64,000 nucleotides of DNA from contig JACTMY010000009.1 in NCBI GenBank assembly GCA_014584395.1, positions 124,001 to 188,000 on the forward strand. The letters run 5' to 3'. Below are positions 51,909 to 59,939 of this stretch, piece by piece. Under the pieces are notes generated by a model. That model made no database searches and had not been told where the DNA came from. It saw only the letters and a program-made list of their open reading frames with translations. The DNA is from Planctomycetota bacterium (GTDB taxonomy: Bacteria; Planctomycetota; Planctomycetia; Gemmatales; HRBIN36). The position numbers and the translations under genes were made by a program. Each line of letters starts with the position of its first letter. Position 1 is the first letter of the stretch.

Positions 51909-53591
51909 ATGAAAAATTTGCCCGCAGCACTTAGTTTTATCACCAATCCTGCTCGACGCCGCAATCTCATCTCGCTAGGCAAACTGCTGATTGTGTTTTT
52001 GATCGTTGTCTTTATTTATTCCGTAACTTTTCATTTCTTGATGGAATACGAGGGCCAGCGCCACTCCTGGGCCACGGGCATTTATTGGGTGATGGTGGTC
52101 ATGTCGACGCTTGGCTTTGGCGACATTACTTTTCATTCCGATCTGGGCCGAATGTTTTCCGTGGTCGTGTTGTTGACTGGGTCGGTCTTCATGCTGGTTT
52201 TGTTGCCCTTCATGTTCATTCAGTTTTTTTACGTGCCATGGATGGAGGCCCAAGCCGCGGCGCGGGCCCCCAAACAGCTCAAACCCGACACCAAGGGCCA
52301 TGTGATTTTGACCGGATTGGGTTTCGTGGAGCGCACCTTGATCCGCATGTTGGAACGGTCGGAAATCAAATACGTCCTTCTGGTGAGTGATTTGACCGAA
52401 GCCTTGCGTCTGCACGACGAGGGCTATGCCGTCATGTTGGGTGACCTGGATGATCGCGGAACCTATCTGCGGGCTCGCGCCGACCAGGCGGCCTTGGTGC
52501 TTGCCGCGCAGCGCGACACCACGAACACCAATATCACCTTCACTGTCCGTGAAATCTCGACGTCGGTAACCATTGTGGCCACGGCCTCGGCGTCGGCCTC
52601 GGTGGACATTTTGCAATTGGCCGGTTGCAATCAGGTTTTGCAACTTGGCGAAATGCTGGGCCAGGCCTTGGCTCGCCGAGTCTTGGGGCGGGACGCCAAA
52701 AGCTTGGTCGTGGGGGAATTTGGCGATCTGCTGATCGCCGAGGCGGCCGCCGCCGGCACGCCCCTCGTGGGGCGAACGCTCAAGGATATTCGCTTGGCCG
52801 AGCATGCTCCCGTCAATGTGGTGGGCGTTTGGAATCGAGGGCGTTTTGAACTCGCAGGCCCCGAGACGTTGGTCGAAGCCGCGTCCATCTTGCTGTTGGC
52901 CGGGACGCGCAAGGACTTAGATGAATACGACAGCCTCTTTTGTCTGTACAGTTTGCCCGAAGCGCCGGTGATTATCATTGGGGGAGGACGAGTCGGACGC
53001 GCCACGGCCAAGGAATTGCGCTCCAAGGGCATCGAATATCGCATCGTGGAAAAATCCGTTGAGCGAGTCCGCGATCCCGAACTCTATATCGTGGGGGATG
53101 CCGCCGAGTTGGAGGTTTTAGAAAAGGCAGGCATCGGGCGCTGTTCCTCGGTCGTGATTACGACCCATGACGACGACATCAACGTTTACTTGGCCATTTA
53201 TTGCCGCCGCCTGCGGCCCGACGTACAGATTCTGGCGCGGTCCAACCTTGACCGCAACGTATCGACCCTGCACCGCGCCGGCGCCGATTTCGTCATGTCC
53301 TATGCTTCCACCGGCGCCAGCTCCATCTTCAACATCCTCAAGCGGGGAAGCCTTCTCTTATTAGCGGAAGGGCTGGATGCCTTTCGCGTGACCGTGCCCG
53401 CCACTCTGGCCGGAAAAACGCTGGTGCAGTGTCGCTTCCGTCAAACGACCGGCTGCAACGTGATCGCGATCGAGCAAGATGGCCAGGTCGACGCCCACCC
53501 TAACCCCAACACGCCGCTGGCCGCCAACTCGACTTTGATCGTCGTGGGCGACGCGGAATCGGAGCAACGCTTTTTCGAAGCTTTGGGTTGA
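51909..53591 (+). CDS. K+ channel with two RCK (TrkA-N/TrkA-C) modules
   Basis: 560 residues. Two membrane helices (about 20-45 and 83-110) flank a pore loop with the selectivity-filter variant STLGFGD at 66-72. The cytoplasmic part has two Rossmann RCK domains: the first at about 130-240 (GHVILTGLGFVERTLIRMLE), the second at about 350-460 (APVIIIGGGRVGRATAKELR). Each is followed by a TrkA-C-like region (TPLVGRTLKDIR; TLAGKTLVQCRFRQ). It is a voltage-independent, ligand-gated K+ channel in the inner membrane. The start MKNLPAALSF fits a short cytoplasmic N-terminus. Confidence 0.92.
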   Translation: MKNLPAALSFITNPARRRNLISLGKLLIVFLIVVFIYSVTFHFLMEYEGQRHSWATGIYWVMVVMSTLGFGDITFHSDLGRMFSVVVLLTGSVFMLVLLPFMFIQFFYVPWMEAQAAARAPKQLKPDTKGHVILTGLGFVERTLIRMLERSEIKYVLLVSDLTEALRLHDEGYAVMLGDLDDRGTYLRARADQAALVLAAQRDTTNTNITFTVREISTSVTIVATASASASVDILQLAGCNQVLQLGEMLGQALARRVLGRDAKSLVVGEFGDLLIAEAAAAGTPLVGRTLKDIRLAEHAPVNVVGVWNRGRFELAGPETLVEAASILLLAGTRKDLDEYDSLFCLYSLPEAPVIIIGGGRVGRATAKELRSKGIEYRIVEKSVERVRDPELYIVGDAAELEVLEKAGIGRCSSVVITTHDDDINVYLAIYCRRLRPDVQILARSNLDRNVSTLHRAGADFVMSYASTGASSIFNILKRGSLLLLAEGLDAFRVTVPATLAGKTLVQCRFRQTTGCNVIAIEQDGQVDAHPNPNTPLAANSTLIVVGDAESEQRFFEALG

Positions 53592-53710
53592 ACGATCCCG
53601 AGGCGACCGCCTCAGATGCTGAGCGTAGACCTGAGGTTGCAAAAATCCACCATTTGACTATCCTCACAGGCGCGGTTTAGGGGAGACTTTATCCATTCGA
53701 GGTAGGCTGC

Positions 53711-54703
53711 ATGGCGTGGCAGGGAAAAAAGGTCCTCGTTACCGGCGCGGGAGGGTTTATCGGCTCACATTTATCCGAAGCCTTGGTTCTTCAAGGAGCC
53801 AAGGTCCGGGCGATGCTCCACTATGATTCCCGATCCCATCGAGGGAACCTCGAATACGCCAATCCCACTCTGGTTCGTGAAATGGAAATATGGTCCGGCG
53901 ACGTCGTGGACCCGCATTTCATGATGCGTGCCGTTGAATCCTGCGACGTGGTGTTTCATCTGGCCGCCTTGATTGCCATTCCTTTCTCCTATGTCGCTCC
54001 CTCCGCTTACGTGCAGACCAACGTCATTGGCACTTTGAATGTGCTCGAGGCTTGCCGCTGGCAGCGAACCCCCAAGGTGGTGCACACGTCGACGAGCGAA
54101 TGTTACGGCACGGCCCGCTATACCCCGATTGATGAAGCCCATCCCTTGCAAGGACAGTCACCTTATAGCGCGAGCAAAATCGCGGCGGATAAATTGGCGG
54201 AAAGCTTTTACCTCAGCTTCAATCTTCCCGTGGCCACCCTGCGGCCCTTCAATACCTTCGGTCCCCGGCAATCGGCCCGGGCCGTCATTCCCACGATTCT
54301 CGCGCAATTGTTGGCCGGCAAGCCAGAGCTGCACATCGGCGATGCGTCCCCCATTCGCGACATGAACTACGTCAGCAATACCGTCGAAGCTTTTCTCAAG
54401 ATCGCGGACTGCCCCGGCGCGGTGGGCAAAGTCATCAATGCTGGGTCGGGACGCGGCGAGACCATCGGCAAAATCGCGGAAATGGCCATGCGCGTCGTGG
54501 GCCGCGAGGTGCCCATCGTCACCGACGCCAAGCGACAGAGGCCTCCTCAGAGCGAAGTTTGGACCTTGATCGCGGGCAATCAAATGGCGAAGGATCTCAT
54601 GGATTGGACGCCGCGCGTCGATCTGGAATCAGGGCTGTCCGAGATGGCTAAGTTTGTCAAGGACCATCTCCACCTGTACCGGCCTGACGAGTATACCGTT
54701 TAA
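53711..54703 (+). CDS. NAD-dependent sugar-nucleotide epimerase/dehydratase (extended SDR)
   Basis: 330 residues. The NAD-binding glycine motif is LVTGAGGFIGSHLSEAL and the catalytic YxxxK is in SPYSASKIAADKLAE, with the Ser in HTSTSECYG. RPFNTFGPRQSARAVIPT and the C-terminal SEVWTLIAGNQMAKDLMDW are characteristic of GDP-mannose 4,6-dehydratase or UDP-glucose epimerase-like enzymes. It probably modifies a nucleotide sugar for surface glycans. It is 56 bases upstream of the nucleotidyltransferase gene on the same strand, so the two may form one sugar-activation unit. Confidence 0.92.
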   Translation: MAWQGKKVLVTGAGGFIGSHLSEALVLQGAKVRAMLHYDSRSHRGNLEYANPTLVREMEIWSGDVVDPHFMMRAVESCDVVFHLAALIAIPFSYVAPSAYVQTNVIGTLNVLEACRWQRTPKVVHTSTSECYGTARYTPIDEAHPLQGQSPYSASKIAADKLAESFYLSFNLPVATLRPFNTFGPRQSARAVIPTILAQLLAGKPELHIGDASPIRDMNYVSNTVEAFLKIADCPGAVGKVINAGSGRGETIGKIAEMAMRVVGREVPIVTDAKRQRPPQSEVWTLIAGNQMAKDLMDWTPRVDLESGLSEMAKFVKDHLHLYRPDEYTV

Positions 54704-54759
54704 CCTGGGAGCCTGTCGGTCCCCATTCACAAACCGTTCAAAGGAAGGCAAGGAAGCCG

Positions 54760-55494
54760 ATGAGCACCAAAGTCATCATTCAAGCAGGCGGCAAGGGGTC
54801 GCGCCTTTATCCGTATACCAAAGTTCTTCCCAAGCCTCTCATGCCCGTGGGCGGCATGCCGATCCTGGAAATCGTCATTCGACAGTTGGCCGCCCAAGGC
54901 TTCCGCGATTTGACGATCAGCATCGGCTACTTGGGAGAGATGATTCGACTTTGTTGCGGCGATGGCAGCAAATGGGGCGTGCGAATCAGCTACGTGGCGG
55001 AAGAGCATCCCCTGGGCACGATCGGTCCCGTCAAACTCGTGCCGGGGTTGAACAAGCCTTTCATGGTGATGAATGGCGATTTGCTGACGGATCTGAATTT
55101 TGCCGAACTGTTGCGCTGGCACCAGTCAGGCTCGGCTCCCTTGTCCATCGCCACCTATCAAAAGCCCGTGAACGTTTCCCTGGGAGTTCTGGATACAAAC
55201 GAGGACGGCATGGTGGTTGGGTTTCGGGAAAAGCCAACGCTGCATTTTCCTTGCAGCATGGGCGTCTACGTGATGAATCCCGAGTTGTTGTCGCTCATTC
55301 CTGAAGATGCCCCCTTTGGTTTCGATCAATTGATGTACCGCATGCTGGCTCAGAACGTCCCCGCCCGATCGTATGATTTCCGGGGGACTTGGATGGACAT
55401 CGGCCGACCCGAAGATTTTCATGACGCTTGTGATCTGTTCGAGAAGAGCCCTGAGTTGTTTCTTCCTCACGAATACCTCAAAAAGGCGGGTTAA
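54760..55494 (+). CDS. Sugar-1-phosphate nucleotidyltransferase
   Basis: 244 residues. The pyrophosphorylase signature is IIQAGGKGSRLYPYTKVLPK, followed by PLMPVGGMPILE, VMNGDLLTDLNF and the metal-binding FRGTWMDIGRPEDFHDA. It joins NTP and a sugar-1-phosphate to make a nucleotide sugar, most like mannose-1-phosphate guanylyltransferase or glucose-1-phosphate-type enzymes without the C-terminal left-handed helix. Together with the SDR upstream it supplies an activated sugar. The exact nucleotide and sugar are not decidable here. Confidence 0.9.
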   Translation: MSTKVIIQAGGKGSRLYPYTKVLPKPLMPVGGMPILEIVIRQLAAQGFRDLTISIGYLGEMIRLCCGDGSKWGVRISYVAEEHPLGTIGPVKLVPGLNKPFMVMNGDLLTDLNFAELLRWHQSGSAPLSIATYQKPVNVSLGVLDTNEDGMVVGFREKPTLHFPCSMGVYVMNPELLSLIPEDAPFGFDQLMYRMLAQNVPARSYDFRGTWMDIGRPEDFHDACDLFEKSPELFLPHEYLKKAG

Positions 55495-55541
55495 GACACG
55501 CAGGCAGATCCGCCGTATTGACATGACGGTGTCGCAAGAAA

Positions 55542-56798
55542 CTATTCCTTAAGGATGCCCGCCAGCCAACCCGTGCTGAAGGCGGCCTGAAAGTTATAGC
55601 CGCCGATGGGACCGTCCAAGTCCAAGACTTCGCCGGCGATGAGCAATTGAGGAAAGCGTTTGCTGCGCATCGTCCGTGAATCCACTTCCTCCAGGGCAAT
55701 CCCGCCCGCAGTCACCTCAGCCTTGGCGAACCCTAACGTGCCCTTGATGCCAAGACTGCTTCGCTTGAGTTGTTGCCAAAGGCGCTCACGCTGCTGGCGA
55801 TTGAGCCCCGCCCAGCGCTGACCGATGGGCAGGCGGGCTTGCTTCAGCAGCGCATCGATGAGTCGGCGCGGCAGCCAAGGAGTCAGTGATTGAGCCAGCG
55901 TTTGTTTGCTGTTCTCCTGTGCCTCCGCTTTGATCCATTCCGCCAATTCATGATCGGCCCATTGCGGCAGCCAATCACATTGCAACCTCAAGGATGAAAC
56001 CTCGGGGCAGGCGGTGACCACGCCGCTCACATCCATCACCACCGGTCCCGAGCAACCAAAATGGGTGAACAGAAAAGAGCCTTGCCGTTCGCCCAAGACG
56101 CGATCTGGATGACTTGAACCTGGGTCGCGCAGCATGACCTTTACCTTCACATCCGGCAAGGTGATGCCCGAAAGTTCCTTCGCCCAAGAGTCGTCAAGGA
56201 CCAGCGGCACCAGAGCAGGGCGGGGCGGAATCATGGTATGTCCCAGAGTTTCCGCCAAACGGTAACCATCCCCCGTGGTGCCGCAGCCTGGGTAGGATTG
56301 CCCTCCGGTGGTCAAAATCACCTGTTTGGCGATGTAGGAACCCTTGGTCGTGATAAGACGCATGCCTTGGCTCAGGGGTTGCCAGTCCACGATGGCCTCT
56401 CCGAGGGAGAGAAGGGCCCCGCTGCGAGCCAAGCGCCGCAGCAGCGCTTGCTGAATATCGTGAGCCTTGTTGCTCACGGGAAACACTTTGCCCGTCGGCT
56501 CCACCTTCGTGGGCACCCCTTCCGCTTCGATCAACCGAATCAAATCCTCGGGACTGAGTCCGGCCAAGGCTGAATGGAGAAACGATCCTTGCCGCCCGAA
56601 GGCTTCCACGATGCCGCGTCGATCCGTGGCATGGGTGAGATTGCAGCGCGTGCCGCCGGACATCAAAATTTTGACGCCAGGCTTCCGGTTTTTTTCAAGG
56701 AGCAAGACTTGATGACCGCATTCCGCCGCCCGGGTCGCGGCCAGCAGACCCGCCGGCCCCGCTCCGATCACCACGACTTCCCATGCCGGTTCGGCCAC
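55542..56798 (-). CDS. HI0933-like (YhiN/BaiN) FAD-dependent oxidoreductase
   Basis: 418 residues. The FAD-binding start is EVVVIGAGPAGLLAATRAAE, then LLLEKNRKPGVKILMSGGTR and CNLTHATDR. Further family marks are TTGGQSYPGCGTTGDGYRLA and the C-terminal AGEVLDLDGPIGGYNFQAAF with the second FAD contact. The family reduces or oxidises unknown substrates; some members act on bile acids or cofactor intermediates. It is convergent with the nucleotidyltransferase gene, 48 bases away, and divergent from the hydrolase gene. Confidence 0.93.
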   Translation of the reverse strand: MAEPAWEVVVIGAGPAGLLAATRAAECGHQVLLLEKNRKPGVKILMSGGTRCNLTHATDRRGIVEAFGRQGSFLHSALAGLSPEDLIRLIEAEGVPTKVEPTGKVFPVSNKAHDIQQALLRRLARSGALLSLGEAIVDWQPLSQGMRLITTKGSYIAKQVILTTGGQSYPGCGTTGDGYRLAETLGHTMIPPRPALVPLVLDDSWAKELSGITLPDVKVKVMLRDPGSSHPDRVLGERQGSFLFTHFGCSGPVVMDVSGVVTACPEVSSLRLQCDWLPQWADHELAEWIKAEAQENSKQTLAQSLTPWLPRRLIDALLKQARLPIGQRWAGLNRQQRERLWQQLKRSSLGIKGTLGFAKAEVTAGGIALEEVDSRTMRSKRFPQLLIAGEVLDLDGPIGGYNFQAAFSTGWLAGILKE

Positions 56799-56901
56799 GT
56801 CAGATTCCGGTTTTACCTTGATCCCGTTAGCGAGGAAGCATCATCATGGATAACATAATAAAAATCGTGTCGTCTGATCACGGTCCCGCGAGAGCGCAGC
56901 C

Positions 56902-57843
56902 ATGAGTTGGTCCTTGGTGTTTTGGTTGGGCGTGTTGCTCGTCTTCTTCCTGGACCTTGGCCGACGCATCCGAAAATTACCCAAGGAACGACGCACCAAG
57001 GTGGCGCTGCGCGAGATCAGCTTCATCGGCCTTTTCTATGTTTTCACCATGGTTTTGCTGATGTGCATCGAGAAACAGTTCATCTTTTACCCCACCTCGT
57101 CGTCCAGCCATTGGCAGCCACCCATGGGCTTCAAGGCCGTGGATATTTGGCTGGCGGTATCCATTCATGGCCAGCAAGAAAAGATCCACTCCTGGTGGTG
57201 CCCCGTGGAGCAGCCGCGCGGCGTGCTTCTCTATTTCCACGGCAACGCGGGGAACCTGAGCCATCGCTCGGCGGCTATCGCGGATTGGCAACGGCACGGT
57301 TTCTCCGTCATGATCGTGGATTATCCCGGCTATGGCCGCAGCACGGGCTCCCCGGACGAAAAGGGTTGTTATGCTGCGGGACAGGCGGCCTATGATTGGC
57401 TTGTCAAGGAGCAGGGGATCGAGCCGAGTCAGATCGTCCTATATGGCAAGTCGCTTGGGGCCGCGATCGCGGTGGAACTGGCCGGCAAGAATCCCCATCA
57501 AGCCCTGGTCTTATTCGCGGCGTTCACGAGCATTCCGGACATGGCGCAAAAGACGCTCCCTTTTTTCCCCTCGCGCTATATTGTTCGCACTCGGTTCGAT
57601 AACCTGAGCAAAATCAAGGAATACACGGGGCGTTTGATCATCGCCCATGGCGAGTCGGATAAACTCATTCCACCAGAAATGGGCAAAATCCTCTTCGATG
57701 CGGCCAAAACCCAAACGAAATGGTGGTATCCCATTGCGGACGCCGAGCACTTCGGGCCGCCTTCCTTTTTCTATACCGAGGTCACGAAGCAACTGATGAG
57801 GTGGCAACAAGCGGGCGCCGTCGCTGAGGAAAAGGGAAACTAG
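56902..57843 (+). CDS. Membrane-anchored alpha/beta hydrolase (BEM46-like)
   Basis: 313 residues. Two hydrophobic segments near the N-terminus (SLVFWLGVLLVFFLDLG and EISFIGLFYVFTMVLLM) place it at the membrane. The hydrolase core has LYFHGNAGNLSHRS (oxyanion region), DYPGYGRSTGSP, the nucleophile Ser in YGKSLGAAIA, the Asp in HGESDKLIPPE and a final His in DAEHFGPPSFF. The substrate is probably an ester or peptide-like molecule. It ends 5 bases before the next gene starts, so they are co-transcribed. Confidence 0.87.
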   Translation: MSWSLVFWLGVLLVFFLDLGRRIRKLPKERRTKVALREISFIGLFYVFTMVLLMCIEKQFIFYPTSSSSHWQPPMGFKAVDIWLAVSIHGQQEKIHSWWCPVEQPRGVLLYFHGNAGNLSHRSAAIADWQRHGFSVMIVDYPGYGRSTGSPDEKGCYAAGQAAYDWLVKEQGIEPSQIVLYGKSLGAAIAVELAGKNPHQALVLFAAFTSIPDMAQKTLPFFPSRYIVRTRFDNLSKIKEYTGRLIIAHGESDKLIPPEMGKILFDAAKTQTKWWYPIADAEHFGPPSFFYTEVTKQLMRWQQAGAVAEEKGN

Positions 57844-57848
57844 CCAAG

Positions 57849-59852
57849 ATGTCCTATCGCTCCATGGTGAAGTTCGCGGCATGGCTGGTGGTGGCAGGCG
57901 GCTGCATCGCGGCGCTGCGCTATTGGCCCGAGTCATGGAGCGATGTGGAATCGTGGCATTGGCAATCGGTGGCACGATGGACCGACTTGTCGGCTCACGT
58001 GGAAGGCCCCGGGCTGTCTTTCGAGGACGATGGCAAAACCCTCAAGCTGACCGAAGCGGGGCCAGCCACGCTCATCTGGGAAGTCGCCTCGCCAGGCTCG
58101 CTCCGCGAGGTTGAAATTCATGGTTCCCCTGATCCGACCTCTTTCGAACGCAGCGACCTGCGCCTGTTTTATAATTGGCGTGGAACGACGCTCAATTACC
58201 TGGAACATGATTCATTTGTCCAAGCACGAGTGGCGCCGCGCGATGATTTCTACAAGGATGGCCGATGGGTTCACCGCTGGATACTTCCCGCTGAAGCTGA
58301 CCGTTTAGCCCTCCAAGTTCATGGTCCGGTCGAATGGCCGATCGATCGCATCGCTCTGAAAATGCTGACCAATTCTGCCAAGGAAGACCGCCATCCTTGG
58401 CTGCCATGGGTGCCTTGTGTTTTCTCGGCGGGGCTCTTGCTGGCTGCGTTGAGCCTGCTGCGTTCCATCTGGCCCGCCTTGGCATGGCAGCAACACCTGA
58501 AACGTGCTTGGCTGGCCGGCATCGGAGCGACGGCGGTCATGATCGCAATCCTCGTGCCGCCTTTCCAAGGGCCGGATGAAAATCGCCATTGGCAAGCCGC
58601 TCTGAAGATGTATCGTGCGGCCGCGGAGCAAGAAACAGCGCTGTATCAACTACCCACCACCCTGCAGGCCTTGCCGCCGCGATGGAAGGGCGATGTACCC
58701 TTTGATGCGGGGTTATTGCGAACCGCGTCCCCCATGGCGACGCATCGGCAGCGCGAGGTGCAGGTGGGCTATGCGAATCCGCTCACCTATCCCATCGTGG
58801 GCTTGGTTTCATTATTTTTCCCGCATGTCACGAACCACGGCCAGGCCTTGCTCTTTTACTATACCTGTCGATTGTTGCCGATCCTCTTCCTCATGGGATT
58901 GCTCGTTTGGGCGGAGAGGCAAGGTTGGCTGACCTATACGCTTTTGTTGGTGCTTTCGTTTCCATTGTTCTTGCAACAGATTGTCGTGGTCACCAGCGAT
59001 ACGCTCACCAACTGGGGCAGCCTGGCCACCTTCTTCTTATTCATCGCGGTACGACGGCATCCTACTTTGCGGAATCACCTGCTCCTATGGGGAGTGGCTT
59101 GGGTGACCACCTTGGCCAAGCCGCCCACCCTTTTGCCGCTCTTGCCGTTCGTGGCATTACCCTGGTCGAAGATACCGTACAAACCGTTCCTGGCACTTGC
59201 CGCCTGTTTATTGCTGCCCGCGACGGGTTGGTGGGTGATGCATCGCGGCCTGGAAAAAATTGCCGCCTCGGATCCACAAGCGGCGGAAAAACTATGGAAA
59301 CAACTCGAGTTCGTCGGCAGTGCAAAGGGGCAAGGGGTCTTTCTTCGCTCCGTTTGGTGGCGGTTCACATATTCCGAGCAAGTGATCGATGAAGGCTATC
59401 AACCGCTCGGTTGGCTGGACACCTTGCTGAATCACCGATATCGCATGCTCATCTATCTGTCCTTTTGGATCGCCCTGCTGGCGGATGGTTGTGAACGAGG
59501 GCCAGGAATTCTCAGGGATTTCAGGGCCAAATGGCTGGCCTGGCTGGGTCTTTTGCTCCTGGCCTGCATCCATGCGATCTTGCTCATCCTGGCGATCTGC
59601 ATGATCATGTATCTCACCAACTCCGACGTGGGCCAATTGGGCATTGTGGGGGTGCAGATGCGTTACTTCTTTCCCGCCTTGTTGGGTTTCTTGCTGATCC
59701 CCCTGGCCGCGCGGCCAGTCGCTGGGTCCGAAGAAAGTGGCTCAACGCACTGCTACGGGTTGACTCACGGCCTTGGATTGCTCTTATTGCTCCTCTTCCT
59801 CTTTCGCGGCATTGAGTTGGCGGGCGATCTCTTGTTCCGATATTGGCGATGA
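57849..59852 (+). CDS. DUF2142-family polytopic membrane protein
   Basis: 667 residues. A signal-anchor helix (about 8-26) and a beta-rich soluble domain of about 160 residues come first. Then follow about ten membrane helices. The loop motif VPPFQGPDENRHWQAALKMY is the DUF2142 signature; its PDExxH acidic pair resembles that of GT-C glycosyltransferases using lipid-linked donors. It may be a polyprenyl-linked sugar transferase. Its position next to an alpha/beta hydrolase with a 5-base gap suggests one transcript. A role in surface glycans is inference. Confidence 0.8.
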   Translation: MSYRSMVKFAAWLVVAGGCIAALRYWPESWSDVESWHWQSVARWTDLSAHVEGPGLSFEDDGKTLKLTEAGPATLIWEVASPGSLREVEIHGSPDPTSFERSDLRLFYNWRGTTLNYLEHDSFVQARVAPRDDFYKDGRWVHRWILPAEADRLALQVHGPVEWPIDRIALKMLTNSAKEDRHPWLPWVPCVFSAGLLLAALSLLRSIWPALAWQQHLKRAWLAGIGATAVMIAILVPPFQGPDENRHWQAALKMYRAAAEQETALYQLPTTLQALPPRWKGDVPFDAGLLRTASPMATHRQREVQVGYANPLTYPIVGLVSLFFPHVTNHGQALLFYYTCRLLPILFLMGLLVWAERQGWLTYTLLLVLSFPLFLQQIVVVTSDTLTNWGSLATFFLFIAVRRHPTLRNHLLLWGVAWVTTLAKPPTLLPLLPFVALPWSKIPYKPFLALAACLLLPATGWWVMHRGLEKIAASDPQAAEKLWKQLEFVGSAKGQGVFLRSVWWRFTYSEQVIDEGYQPLGWLDTLLNHRYRMLIYLSFWIALLADGCERGPGILRDFRAKWLAWLGLLLLACIHAILLILAICMIMYLTNSDVGQLGIVGVQMRYFFPALLGFLLIPLAARPVAGSEESGSTHCYGLTHGLGLLLLLLFLFRGIELAGDLLFRYWR

Positions 59853-59939
59853 CCATGGCTCGGGCCATGTAAACCGTCCCCGTGAATCGAAATTGAATAA
59901 CCGAAAACGTTTTGCATTGAAGGGCGCGGGATAGGCCAT

